A DNA stretch of 64,000 bases, from NCBI GenBank assembly GCA_936933955.1, contig CAKZIN010000094.1, forward strand, positions 1-64,000. Direction: 5' to 3'. The stretch is from an uncultured Sphingopyxis sp. Lineage in GTDB: Bacteria > Pseudomonadota > Alphaproteobacteria > Sphingomonadales > Sphingomonadaceae. How positions within the stretch are numbered: the stretch's first letter is position 1; every line of letters begins with the position of its first letter. The position numbers and the translations under genes are program-made. The notes beneath the pieces were generated by a model. That model worked only from the letters and a program-made list of their open reading frames with translations, was not told the origin of the DNA and did no database searches. This document shows, one piece after another, positions 27,850-37,071 of the stretch.

Positions 27850-27964
27850 ACGCTGGAAACCAGCCTCCGCAGGCGCGGGCTTTCCCCCGGCACCGCGCGT
27901 CGCTAAGGACCGCGGCGCGGCTGCGCGAAGTGGGTGACAGCGGCGCGACAAGGTTGGATAACTG

Positions 27965-28726
27965 ATGGCTCTCCCTCCCGGCGAAAACACCGCGATCCTG
28001 CGCGAGGTGGACGATGCGGTGCGCGCGGATGTGGCGCGTGACGTGGCGATGCGGCACGGTCGCACGATCGCCGCGGTCGCACTTGCGGGATTGCTGGCGT
28101 TCGGCGGCTGGACCTACTGGAACCACCGTCAGGAGACGCGCGCGATGGCGGAGGGCAAGGCCTTCAACGCCGCGCTCGAAAAGGCGGGGGGCGATCGCAA
28201 CGCGCTCAACACCGCGCTGTCGCCGCTGGCGAAGGATGGCACCCCGGCCTACCGCGCGCTCGCCGGAATCACGCGCGGCAGCTCCGCCGCGACCTCGGGC
28301 GATGCGGCGGGGGCGAGCCGAGCTTTCGCGGCGGTCGCCAACGACCAGAGCCTGCCGGAGGACCTGCGCGACGTTGCGCGCGTGCGCCAGGCAGTGGCGG
28401 ACATGGACCGGGTCGAGCCAGGCGCGATCGTCACGCTGCTCGCGCCGATCGTGTCGGGCGACCGCCCCGCGTGGGGTGCCGCCGCCGAACTCACCGCCGT
28501 CGCCGAACTTAAGCGCGGCAACCGCGCCGCCGCCACCGCGCTCTATCGCCGCATTGCCGCATCGCCCAATGCGAGCGAGGCGCTCAAGACCCGCGCCAAT
28601 CAGATGGCGGGATCGCTCGCCGCGACGGTCTCCACCAGCGCGTCGACGACGGCGACCTCCACGGCGGCCTCGACAGCTCCGGCGGCGACCCGCGCGCCCG
28701 CTCCGTCCAGCGACAGGACCAAGTGA
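27965..28726 (+). CDS. YfgM-like tetratricopeptide membrane protein
   Basis: The 253-residue protein has an N-terminal cytoplasmic segment (REVDDAVRADVARDVAMRHG), one membrane helix (TIAAVALAGLLAFGGWTYW) and a periplasmic helical-repeat domain, ending in a Thr/Ala/Ser-rich tail. Family members (YfgM, also classed near DUF2133/TPR_21) associate with the Sec translocon and periplasmic chaperones. The order yfgM-bamB-der is the same as in Escherichia coli, which supports the assignment. Its stop is two bases from the bamB ATG. Confidence 0.82.
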   Translation: MALPPGENTAILREVDDAVRADVARDVAMRHGRTIAAVALAGLLAFGGWTYWNHRQETRAMAEGKAFNAALEKAGGDRNALNTALSPLAKDGTPAYRALAGITRGSSAATSGDAAGASRAFAAVANDQSLPEDLRDVARVRQAVADMDRVEPGAIVTLLAPIVSGDRPAWGAAAELTAVAELKRGNRAAATALYRRIAASPNASEALKTRANQMAGSLAATVSTSASTTATSTAASTAPAATRAPAPSSDRTK

Positions 28727-28728
28727 CG

Positions 28729-30069
28729 ATGAACCGACCGCAGATCATGAAGAGCTCGATCGTGGCCCTGGCGGCGGCATCGCTGGCGCTTGGCGGGTGC
28801 AGCATTTTCGAAGGGCGCAAGGGGCCGACCACTCCGACCGTCGGGTCGCGCGTGCCGATCCTCTCCAACCGCAGCGCGCTGGAGGTGGACGCCGCCACTG
28901 CTGCGCAGGCGATGATCCTGCCGAATGCAACGCAGAATGCCGACTGGGCGCAGTCGGGCGGGAGCGCGACGAAATCGGGCGGGCACCTCGCGCTCGGCGA
29001 GCAGCTCGGGCGCGCCTGGGTCGCCTCGATCCCGGGCGGCACGCAGCGCGCGCAGCTCGCCGCGGCGCCAGTCGTCGCCAACGGCACAGTCTACGCAGTC
29101 GACACAGCAGGGCGCGTGCATGCGTTCGACGCCGCCACCGGCGCTCAGCGCTGGGAGGTGGAGATCAGCCCCAACGCCGGTCGCAACGCCAGCGCGCGCT
29201 TCGGCGGCGGCGCCAGCGTCGATGGTGAGACGGTCTACGCCGTCTCTGGCCTTGGCGACGTGGTCGCGCTGGATGCGGCGACCGGTGGCAAGCGCTGGAG
29301 CAAGCGGCCCGGCGGACCGTTGCGCGGTGCGCCGACCGCCGCCTTCGGCTCGGTCTACGTCATCACTCAGGACAATCAGCTGATCGCCCTGTCGCAGGCC
29401 GATGGGACCACCCAGTGGCAGGTGGCCGGTTCGGTGACGCCGGGCACCGTGTTCGGCGCCGCCTCCCCCGCGGCGGGGCAGGGGACCGTCGTCGCGGGCT
29501 ACAGCTCGGGTGAGCTCAACGCCTATCGCTACGAGAACGGGCGCCCGCTGTGGGCCGACGCGCTGGCGCTAACGGCGATTGCGGTGTCGGTCTCGACGCT
29601 GTCCGATGTCGATGCCGACCCCGCCATCGACAACGGCCGCGTGTTCGCGATCGGGCAGGGCGGTCGCATGGCGAGCTACGAACTCGTCACCGGACAGCGC
29701 ATCTGGGAACTGTCGATCGGCGGCATCTCGACGCCGTGGGTCGCCGGCGACTGGGTGTTCGCGGTAACCGGCGATGCCAAGCTCTACGCGATTGCCCGCG
29801 CGACCGGACGCGTGCGCTGGATCGCGGAACTGCCGCGCTGGCGCGATGCCGAAGATCGCAAGGGCTCGATCCGTTGGACCGGCCCGGTGCTGGCGGGCAA
29901 CCGGCTGATCCTCGTTTCGACCGACGGCCGCATGGCGCAGGTCGACCCGGCGAGCGGCACGATCAACTCGATGACGCCGATCGGCGGCGGCGCGCGCTTG
30001 AGCCCGGTGGTCGCCAACGGCACGCTCTACATCCTCGATGAGGCGGGTCGCCTGTCGGCCTGGCGCTGA
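28729..30069 (+). CDS. bamB: Outer membrane protein assembly factor BamB
   Basis: The 446-residue lipoprotein is an eight-bladed propeller of PQQ-like repeats (for example VVANGTVYAVDTAGRVHAFDAATGAQRWE) that helps the BAM complex insert beta-barrel proteins. The lipobox LGGC follows a hydrophobic signal. Starts at GTG 28723, ATG 28729 and ATG 28747 are all possible; 28729 is chosen because it follows the yfgM stop closely and keeps a basic N region. The stop overlaps the der start by one base. Confidence 0.92.
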   Translation: MNRPQIMKSSIVALAAASLALGGCSIFEGRKGPTTPTVGSRVPILSNRSALEVDAATAAQAMILPNATQNADWAQSGGSATKSGGHLALGEQLGRAWVASIPGGTQRAQLAAAPVVANGTVYAVDTAGRVHAFDAATGAQRWEVEISPNAGRNASARFGGGASVDGETVYAVSGLGDVVALDAATGGKRWSKRPGGPLRGAPTAAFGSVYVITQDNQLIALSQADGTTQWQVAGSVTPGTVFGAASPAAGQGTVVAGYSSGELNAYRYENGRPLWADALALTAIAVSVSTLSDVDADPAIDNGRVFAIGQGGRMASYELVTGQRIWELSIGGISTPWVAGDWVFAVTGDAKLYAIARATGRVRWIAELPRWRDAEDRKGSIRWTGPVLAGNRLILVSTDGRMAQVDPASGTINSMTPIGGGARLSPVVANGTLYILDEAGRLSAWR

Positions 30070-31685
30070 TGGCGGGCGCGCGCCGCTCGCGGCGCTTCTC
30101 CCGCGCGATCGACGCGCCGCGCCGGACGGTGGCGATCGTCGGTCGGCCGAACGTTGGCAAATCGACGCTGTTCAACCGGCTGGTGGGCAAGCGGCTCGCG
30201 CTCGTCGACGACCGTCCGGGCGTGACGCGCGACCGGCGTGAGGGCGACGCGCACCTGCTCGGCCTCGACTTCAAGGTGATCGACACCGCCGGTTTCGAGG
30301 ACGAGGACCCCGATACGCTCCCCGGCCGCATGCGCCAGCAGACCGCGGCGGCGGTCGAGGAAGCGGACGTCGCGCTATTTCTGGTCGACGCGCGCGCGGG
30401 CGTCACCCCGCTCGACGCCGAGATCGCGCGCTGGCTGCGCGACGCCGACACGCCCATCGTCATCGTCGCCAACAAGGCGGAGGGCCGCGAGGGCGCTGCG
30501 GGCGTGAGCGAGGCGTGGTCGCTCGGCCTCGGCGAACCGTTCGGCATCAGCGCAGAGCATGGCGAAGGCGTGGTCGACCTATTCGACGCGCTGCGCCCGC
30601 ACATCGAAGTCGAGGACGCGTTTGAGGCGGAGGAGGCGCCCGCCGACGTCGACCTCGAAACCGTCGAGGGCGAAGCGGCGGCGGAGCTGGCGGGAAGCGA
30701 CGAAGAGGAGGCGGCTGCGGATGAACCCGACGACGGCATTCTCAAACTCGCCGTCGTCGGGCGTCCCAACGCGGGCAAATCGACGCTGATCAATCGATTG
30801 CTGGGTCAGGACCGCCTTATCACCGGCCCGGAGGCGGGGATCACGCGCGACTCCATTTCGATCGACTGGCAGTGGCAAGACCGCGACGGGGCCGCGCGCC
30901 CGGTGCGGCTGATTGACACCGCGGGCATGCGCAAGAAGGCCAAGGTGCAGGACAAGCTCGAGAAGCTGTCCGTCGCCGACGCGTTGCATTCGGTCGCCTT
31001 TGCCGAGGTGGTGGTGCTGCTGCTCGACGCGACGCTGGGGCTGGAGGCGCAGGACCTGCGCATCGCCGACCGCGTGCTGGAGGAAGGCCGCGCGCTGGTC
31101 ATCGCGCTCAACAAATGGGACATGGTGGAGGAGGGCTCCTCGCTCTACCAGGGGGTGCGGGCGGCGCTCGACGATGGCCTGGCGCAGGCGAAGGGCGTGC
31201 CGCTGCTGACCGTTTCCGCGGAAACCGGCAAAGGGCTCGACGCGCTGATCGCCGCCGCGTTCCAGACCCGCGCGCTATGGTCCAAGCGCGTCTCCACCGG
31301 CGAACTCAACCGCTGGTTCGGGCGTGCGGTCGCCGCCAACCAGCCGCCCGCGGTAAAGGGCGCGCGGATCAAGCTGCGCTTTGTGACGCAAGCGCGCACC
31401 CGCCCGCCGAGCTTCGTGCTGTTCGGCAGCCGCGTCGACCTGCTGCCCGAGAGTTATCGCCGCTACCTCGTCAACGGTCTGCGCAGCGCATTCGGCTTTG
31501 CCGGCGTGCCGGTGCGCCTCACCCTCCGCGCGTCCAAGAACCCCTTTGGCGAAGCGAGCCGCAAGTCGGCCGCAGTCACCACGCATCGCGCCGCAGCGCG
31601 GGGGCCGGGTTCGACCGGATCGCCCCGCCCCCGACGTGCGGGCGTGCGTGACTTGCAAAAGCCGCCGCGCCCGCGCGGCCGCTAA
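30069..31685 (+). CDS. der: GTPase Der (EngA)
   Basis: The 538-residue ribosome-assembly GTPase has two G domains, with P-loops GRPNVGKS (25-32) and GRPNAGKS (231-238), DTAG switches, VANKAEG and ALNKWD guanine motifs, and a C-terminal KH-like domain (RIKLRFVTQARTRPPSFVLF). The linker between G domains (181-222) is strongly acidic, and there is a basic Arg/Pro-rich C-terminal tail of about 50 residues; both make it longer than the 490-residue enteric protein. It acts in 50S subunit maturation. Confidence 0.95.
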   Translation: MAGARRSRRFSRAIDAPRRTVAIVGRPNVGKSTLFNRLVGKRLALVDDRPGVTRDRREGDAHLLGLDFKVIDTAGFEDEDPDTLPGRMRQQTAAAVEEADVALFLVDARAGVTPLDAEIARWLRDADTPIVIVANKAEGREGAAGVSEAWSLGLGEPFGISAEHGEGVVDLFDALRPHIEVEDAFEAEEAPADVDLETVEGEAAAELAGSDEEEAAADEPDDGILKLAVVGRPNAGKSTLINRLLGQDRLITGPEAGITRDSISIDWQWQDRDGAARPVRLIDTAGMRKKAKVQDKLEKLSVADALHSVAFAEVVVLLLDATLGLEAQDLRIADRVLEEGRALVIALNKWDMVEEGSSLYQGVRAALDDGLAQAKGVPLLTVSAETGKGLDALIAAAFQTRALWSKRVSTGELNRWFGRAVAANQPPAVKGARIKLRFVTQARTRPPSFVLFGSRVDLLPESYRRYLVNGLRSAFGFAGVPVRLTLRASKNPFGEASRKSAAVTTHRAAARGPGSTGSPRPRRAGVRDLQKPPRPRGR

Positions 31686-31777
31686 CCTCACCTTTACCTC
31701 TCCGGCCCTAGCTCCTCTTCGCCGGAAAGCGCGCGGAGGACCAGCCGCGCCTTGACCGGCGTCCAAGGGTGCGACGC

Positions 31778-32185
31778 ATGACCGATACTGATCTGCAACT
31801 GGTCGACTGGCAGCTGTTCGCGCGGACACGCGCGCAGCTGGGCGCGAACTTCACCCGCGTGCTCGGCTATTTCAGCGAGGACGGCGCCAAGGCGATCGCT
31901 CGCATTGAGGCAGCGATGCGCGACAATGATGCAGCGCCGATGGTGCTGCCCGCACACACGCTCAAGACCGAAGCGCGTCAGTTTGGTGGGGAGGCGCTCG
32001 GCGCGCTCGCCGAGGAGATCGAGATGTTCGCGCGCGACTGCGTCGAGGCGCGTGAGAGCCCGGCCGACTATGTCGACCGCGTGGTCAAGCTGCGCCCGAT
32101 GTTCGATCGGATGCTGGGCGAGATCGATGCGGAGACCAATCCGCTGCTACGGCGCAAACCCGTTTTCGGCCGCCGCACCGTTTGA
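31778..32185 (+). CDS. Stand-alone Hpt domain protein
   Basis: The 135-residue helical protein has the histidine phosphotransfer motif AHTLKTEARQFGGEALGALAEEIE, in which the His would accept a phosphoryl group from a response regulator or hybrid kinase. No sensor kinase or receiver gene is adjacent, so its partners are unknown. ATG 31778 is preferred; a GTG at 31769 adds MRR. It is 92 bases after der and convergent with the DUF418 gene. Confidence 0.82.
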   Translation: MTDTDLQLVDWQLFARTRAQLGANFTRVLGYFSEDGAKAIARIEAAMRDNDAAPMVLPAHTLKTEARQFGGEALGALAEEIEMFARDCVEARESPADYVDRVVKLRPMFDRMLGEIDAETNPLLRRKPVFGRRTV

Positions 32186-32188
32186 TTG

Positions 32189-33379
32189 TCAGCGGCGCAG
32201 CGGCACCCACCGCCCACGCGCCATCATCCGCAACAGCCACTCGAACGGCCCGTAGGCAAAGCGGTCGAACCACGGTTTCGACCACAGCAACATCAACCCG
32301 CACAGCGCGAGCGCGAGGAACGTCGCTTCGAGGCGGGTGAGCTTGCCGAACCAGCCAAGTCCCCAGCCTCCCATCAGCGGCAGCATGAGCAGCGACGTGC
32401 CGAGGTAATTGGAGAATGCCGCGCGTCCGGTCGCCGCGACGCGCTCGACCAGCCGCCCGCCGCCCCGCCCCCAGCGCGCGAGGAAAATCGCATAGGCGGC
32501 GGCGGTCGCGACATCGAACGGCAGGCTCCATGCGGTGCTAGCCACCATCAATCGTTCTGGCGTCAGACCGCCGACGATCTGCCAGCCGAGCAGCGCCGCG
32601 TTGCCGAGCAGGCCGAACGCGAGCAGCCGCCACGCGAGCCACCGTTCGCGTCGCGGGTCCCACTCCCCCCGCCACAGCCCGCTGCGATAGAGCGCCATGC
32701 CAAGCCACATCAGCCCCAGCGTCTCCAGCCCCGCGAACATCAACATGTCGAACGGCATCGACCACATCGTGGAGCGCCAGCCGACGGCGTCGGCGTAGGT
32801 GCCGAGCATCGCTGCCAATTCCTGCGCCCGCGTCGCGCTCGCGGGATCGGCGAGCGACCGGATAGCCCCTGCGGTCCTCGGATCGGCGGCGAGCGCAAGC
32901 GCAGAGCCGACGCCGGTCATGAGGAATGAGGTCGCGAGCAGGACAAGCGCGCCCTTGAGGAGTTTGGGCGCAGGCCAGCGCGACACCCACGGCAGCGTGA
33001 AGCCGACCAGCGCGTAGAGCGTCAATATGTCGCCGCCCCAGACCAGGAACGCGTGGGCTACGCCGAACAGCAGCAGCACGACCATGCGCTGCGAATGGAT
33101 CCAGCCGCCGCTCGCCCCCTTCGCTCGCGCGGCGTCGATGACCAGCGCGGCCGAGGCGCCGAACAGCATCGAGAACAGCCCGCGCATCTTGGAATCGACC
33201 AGCAGGTAGGAAAGCGCCCACAGCGGCGTGTCGAGCGGCCCCGGCTCGCCGATCCGCACCATTAGCGGCGCCGCGAGCAGCGAGCCTGCAAAGGCGGCGA
33301 TGTTCATCAGGAGGATACCCATCACTGCAACGCCGCGGGTGGCGTCGATGCTGGTGATGCGGGCGGTCGCGCTCGTCAC
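32189..33379 (-). CDS. DUF418 membrane protein
   Basis: The 396-residue protein has about ten hydrophobic helices and matches the DUF418 family, with the N-terminal RITSIDATRGVAVMGILLMN and the C-terminal ATGRAAFSNYLGTSLLMLPL ... GPFEWLLRMMARGRWVPL. The function is unknown; some relatives are thought to be transporters. Its GTG start at 33379 overlaps the stop of the EamA gene (GTGA). The longer open frame to 33445 lies within that gene. Confidence 0.85.
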   Translation of the reverse strand: MTSATARITSIDATRGVAVMGILLMNIAAFAGSLLAAPLMVRIGEPGPLDTPLWALSYLLVDSKMRGLFSMLFGASAALVIDAARAKGASGGWIHSQRMVVLLLFGVAHAFLVWGGDILTLYALVGFTLPWVSRWPAPKLLKGALVLLATSFLMTGVGSALALAADPRTAGAIRSLADPASATRAQELAAMLGTYADAVGWRSTMWSMPFDMLMFAGLETLGLMWLGMALYRSGLWRGEWDPRRERWLAWRLLAFGLLGNAALLGWQIVGGLTPERLMVASTAWSLPFDVATAAAYAIFLARWGRGGGRLVERVAATGRAAFSNYLGTSLLMLPLMGGWGLGWFGKLTRLEATFLALALCGLMLLWSKPWFDRFAYGPFEWLLRMMARGRWVPLRR

Positions 33380-34269
33380 CGCTTGAGCGCGACGGTCAGC
33401 CCCGCCGCCACCAGCAGCGAGCCGGCGATTGACAGCCCGCTCCATTGATAGCCTTCGAACAGCGTGGACAGCGCCATCGCCACCACCGGCACCAGCGCGC
33501 TCGACCAGGCGGCGGGGCCGGGGCCGACCGCGCGGATGACGCCGGAATAGAGAGGGAATGCCAGCACACTCCCGCCGAGCGCGAGGTAGATGAGCCCCGC
33601 GGAATAGGCCGCGCGGGGATCGAACACTGGCGCGCCGACCGTCAGCAGCGCAAAGCCCACGTCCGCAAATGCACCGATCGCCATCGCGGTGCCGAGGAGG
33701 GCGAACGCGCCTTGCTTGCGGGCGAGCGGGGTTGCCTGTGCGACGTTGGCGACCGACGCGGCAAGCACGCCCCCCAGCACCAGCGCGGAGCCCAGTGCGA
33801 CCTCGCCCGCGGAACCCGTGATTGCTCGCGCCTCATGGGCCAGCAATGCCCCCGCGCCGAGCACTGCGACTGCCCCGCCGGCAAGGAAGCGCCGCTCGAT
33901 GGGGAGCTTGAGCCATGCCCGCCCGATCAGCGCGTTGGGCACGAACAGCAGGCCAAAGATCACCGCGACCAGCCCGCTCGTGATGTAATGTTCCGACTGA
34001 TAGACGAGGTTGAAGTTGAGGCAGAACAGGCTGACGCCGATAAGCGAGGCCAGCCCCAGCGTGCGGGCGCCCTCCAGCCGTTCGCGACGCGCGAGCGCAA
34101 TGAGCAGCATCACCACGCTGGCGAGGATGAAGCGGTAGGCGACCGACCAGGCGGGCGGGACGCCGTTCAGCTGATCGCGGATGACGATCCAGGTCGACCC
34201 CCAGATCAGCGTCACGATGATGAAGGGGATCAGCACCCCCGGCTCGGTCAGGCGGCGCGGGGCGTTCAC
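33376..34269 (-). CDS. EamA/DMT family transporter
   Basis: The 297-residue protein has ten predicted membrane helices in two EamA repeats, beginning VLIPFIIVTLIWGSTWIVIRDQL, a typical family start. Many members export amino acids or related metabolites. Its GTG start lies in the end of the threonine aldolase gene (GTGA overlap), so the two are translationally coupled; export of glycine, threonine or a derived compound is an attractive inference but not proven. Confidence 0.88.
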   Translation of the reverse strand: MNAPRRLTEPGVLIPFIIVTLIWGSTWIVIRDQLNGVPPAWSVAYRFILASVVMLLIALARRERLEGARTLGLASLIGVSLFCLNFNLVYQSEHYITSGLVAVIFGLLFVPNALIGRAWLKLPIERRFLAGGAVAVLGAGALLAHEARAITGSAGEVALGSALVLGGVLAASVANVAQATPLARKQGAFALLGTAMAIGAFADVGFALLTVGAPVFDPRAAYSAGLIYLALGGSVLAFPLYSGVIRAVGPGPAAWSSALVPVVAMALSTLFEGYQWSGLSIAGSLLVAAGLTVALKR

Positions 34270-35282
34270 AGCGCGGCGATGGCCCGCGCCAAGGGCTCGA
34301 CGTCGGCGGCGGTGTGCTGCCAGCTCGTCACCAGCCGCGCCGCGCCCACGCCCCAGTCGTAGAAGTCGTAGCCGAGCCCGCGCAGCGACGCGGCTTCGTC
34401 TGCGGAGAGGCCGAGGAAGATCTCGTTCGCCTCGACAGGGTGCATCAGCCGCGTCCCCGCGGCCTCGCCCAACGTCGCCGCTGCGGCGTTGGCGGCGCGG
34501 GCGTTGTCGAGCCACAACCCCCCTTCGACCATCGCGATCAACTGCGCGGCGAGGAAGCGGCCCTTGCTCTGCAGGTGCCCCGAACGCTTGCGCAGCTCGA
34601 GCACGCCCGCCGGCGCGTCGCCGAAGAACAGCAGCGCCTCGGCGTTCATCGCGCCGTTCTTGACGCAGCCGAACGACAGCGCGTCGACCCCCGCGCGCCA
34701 TGTCACGTCGGCTGGCGATGCGCCGGTGAACGCGACCGCATTGGCGAAGCGCGCGCCGTCCATGTGCAGCTTGAGGCCGTGGCGTCGCGCCGCCTTACCC
34801 ACCGCAGCGACCTCGTCCGCGCGCCAGCTGAGGCCATATTCGCTGGCGTTGGTGATACTGACCATCGCCGGCTGCACCTGGTGCACGTCGCGGCGGATGC
34901 GCGCCATCGCCTCGTCGATCGCGGCGGCGTCGATCTTGGCGCCGTCGCCGTCGAGCAGCATCAGTTTTGCACCGCCCGAAAACATCGCCGGCGCGCCGCA
35001 TTCGTCGACCTCGATGTGCGCCTCGCGGTGGCAGAGCACGCCCTGCCACGGCCGCGTCCAGGCGGCGATGGCGAGGCTGTTGGCGGCGGTACCGGTCGCC
35101 ACCCACAGCGCCGTCACGCGCGTCTCGAACAGGTTGGAGAACAGCGCGTCGAGCCGCTGCGACCACGCATCGCCATCATAGGCCGTGTCGACGGTGTTGG
35201 CGCGCGCCAGCGCCTCCATCACTGAGGGGTGCACCGGGGCGGCATTGTCGGAGAAAAAGCGGATCGGGGCGGGGCTGCTCAT
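34266..35282 (-). CDS. Low-specificity L-threonine aldolase
   Basis: The 338-residue PLP enzyme cleaves threonine or beta-hydroxy amino acids to glycine and an aldehyde. The cofactor lysine is K208 in SFGCVKNGAM, with HMDGARFANA (173-182) and the N-terminal FSDNAAPVHPSVMEAL typical of the family. Length is normal. It is the first gene of a three-gene minus-strand run with EamA and DUF418 proteins. Confidence 0.92.
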   Translation of the reverse strand: MSSPAPIRFFSDNAAPVHPSVMEALARANTVDTAYDGDAWSQRLDALFSNLFETRVTALWVATGTAANSLAIAAWTRPWQGVLCHREAHIEVDECGAPAMFSGGAKLMLLDGDGAKIDAAAIDEAMARIRRDVHQVQPAMVSITNASEYGLSWRADEVAAVGKAARRHGLKLHMDGARFANAVAFTGASPADVTWRAGVDALSFGCVKNGAMNAEALLFFGDAPAGVLELRKRSGHLQSKGRFLAAQLIAMVEGGLWLDNARAANAAAATLGEAAGTRLMHPVEANEIFLGLSADEAASLRGLGYDFYDWGVGAARLVTSWQHTAADVEPLARAIAAL

Positions 35283-35323
35283 CGCTCGCGCCCATGCCCG
35301 CCGCCCGCCGCGCTGTCGACCCG

Positions 35324-36424
35324 TCAGGGCACCAGCAGCGTCAGGATGAAGGTCGCGAACAGCGCGAGGTGGACCGCGCCCTGCATGATCGTCGTCTGCC
35401 CGCGCGACAGCGTCTGGGTGGTGACGAGCAGCGTCAACACCAGCAGCACCGTGGACTTTGCATCGACCCCGAGTTCAAGCTGCCAGCCCATCGCAATCGC
35501 CAGCACGGCGACGGTCGGGATGGTGAGGCCGATGGTCGCGAGCGCCGAGCCGAGCGCGAGGTTGAGGCTGGTCTGCAACCGGTTGCGGCGGGCGTTGCGC
35601 ACCGCCGCGATCCCTTCAGGCAGCAGCACCAGCCCGGCGATGACGACACCCACCACCGCGCGCGGCAGGCCGGCAGCGGCGACCGCGCCCTCGATCACCG
35701 GCGACAATGCCTTTGCCAGCAGCACCACTGCGACCAGGCACAGGACTAAGAGGCCCAGGCTTTGGAGCGCGGTTCGGCGGCTGACGAGGAAATGCCCATC
35801 GGACGGGTCCACGCCCTCCGCTTTGTCGGGATCGTCGAGGAAATATTCGCGGTGCCGGACCGTCTGCACGAACACAAAGGTGAGGTAGAGCACCAGCGAC
35901 ACGGCGCCGGCAAAGCCCAACTGCACGTCCGACAGCCGCGGGCCGACCGCGCTCGTGAGATAATTGGGGAGGATCAGCGTGCACACCGCCAGCACGGTCA
36001 GCGTCGGCACTGCGGCGGCGACGCCGCTGCGCTTGAACGCCTGCACATGATGCTGCGCGCCGCCGACGAGCAGGCACGCGCCGATCACCGCGCCCAGAAT
36101 GATCATGATCGCCGCCATCACCGTGTCGCGCGGCAAAGACATCGCGCCCGCGCCCCCGGCCTGCATGATGCTGACCATCAGCCCGACCTCGATCACCGTG
36201 ACCGCAACGGCGAGGACGAGCGTTCCGAACGGTTCGCCGACGCGCAGCGCGACGACTTCGGCATGATGCACCGCCGCCAGCACAGCGCCGATCAGCGCGA
36301 CCGCGCCGAGCGTCAGGATGATGAAGTTGCCGTAGAACAGGCTCATCAGCAGCCACGCCGCCGCCGCGACGACCGGCGCGATGGTCGACCAGTCGGTCAG
36401 CCGGATGCGCGTCGCGCTCGCCAT
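35324..36424 (-). CDS. Calcium/cation:proton antiporter (ChaA-like)
   Basis: The 366-residue protein has eleven or so helices and two alpha-repeat motifs of the Ca2+/cation exchanger superfamily: GEPFGTLVLAVAVTVIEVGLMVS and VLLPEGIAAVRNARRNRLQTSLNLALGSALATIGLTIP, each with the conserved Glu. It resembles ChaA-type Na+/Ca2+:H+ antiporters. The ATG shares one base with the stop of the DUF1345 gene upstream (TGATG), so both are likely made together. Confidence 0.87.
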   Translation of the reverse strand: MASATRIRLTDWSTIAPVVAAAAWLLMSLFYGNFIILTLGAVALIGAVLAAVHHAEVVALRVGEPFGTLVLAVAVTVIEVGLMVSIMQAGGAGAMSLPRDTVMAAIMIILGAVIGACLLVGGAQHHVQAFKRSGVAAAVPTLTVLAVCTLILPNYLTSAVGPRLSDVQLGFAGAVSLVLYLTFVFVQTVRHREYFLDDPDKAEGVDPSDGHFLVSRRTALQSLGLLVLCLVAVVLLAKALSPVIEGAVAAAGLPRAVVGVVIAGLVLLPEGIAAVRNARRNRLQTSLNLALGSALATIGLTIPTVAVLAIAMGWQLELGVDAKSTVLLVLTLLVTTQTLSRGQTTIMQGAVHLALFATFILTLLVP

Positions 36425-37071
36425 CAGCCCTGCGCCAGCGCGTTGATCGTGAAGGCGACGACGCCGATGTTGAACAGGAACGCCGCGCCGGCATGAATCA
36501 ACGTGGTGCGGCGCATCTTGCGCGACGTGATCTCGATGTCGGAGGTCTGGAACGTCATGCCGAGGGTAAAAGCATAATAGGCGAAGTCGGCATAGTCGGG
36601 GGTGTCGCATTCGGGAATGTCGAGACCCTTCGCATCCTCTCCATCGTCGTCCCGCGCATAATAAAGATGCGCGTAGTGGATCGCGAAGACGAGGTTGGAG
36701 AACAACCACGCCGACAGCAGCGTGGCGATGATCAGCGCCTTGTCCCAGCCCGACGGCTTGCCCGACATTTCGATGCCAATCGCTGCCAGCACCACCGCCA
36801 AGGTGACCAGCGTGATCCCGAGCGCGAGCGGACGGCCGGCATCGTTGCGTTGCGCGTCGCGTCGCATCTCCTCCGCTTCGTCCGAAAACAGCGGCCAGGT
36901 CGACAGCACGAAGGCGAGCGCGGCGAAGCTGTAGCCGCCGAGCACCGCCGTGCCGGTCGACACCCCCGCCAGCATCAATGCGGGGATCGCCAGCGTCAGC
37001 GCGAGGAACATGCCGAAGCGCCACGGCAGGAGGCGCCCTGACTGTTGCTGCGGCTGCGAACGGTCAGCCAT
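36424..37071 (-). CDS. DUF1345 membrane protein
   Basis: The 215-residue protein has about five helices and the DUF1345 hallmark VFAIHYAHLYYARD ... DYADFAYYAFTLGMTFQTSDIEI. It is of unknown function; the HYAHLYY and FAYYAFTLGM parts suggest a channel- or transporter-like role. It overlaps the upstream Gly-rich membrane gene by 8 bases and the downstream antiporter by 1, forming a tight operon. Confidence 0.85.
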   Translation of the reverse strand: MADRSQPQQQSGRLLPWRFGMFLALTLAIPALMLAGVSTGTAVLGGYSFAALAFVLSTWPLFSDEAEEMRRDAQRNDAGRPLALGITLVTLAVVLAAIGIEMSGKPSGWDKALIIATLLSAWLFSNLVFAIHYAHLYYARDDDGEDAKGLDIPECDTPDYADFAYYAFTLGMTFQTSDIEITSRKMRRTTLIHAGAAFLFNIGVVAFTINALAQG

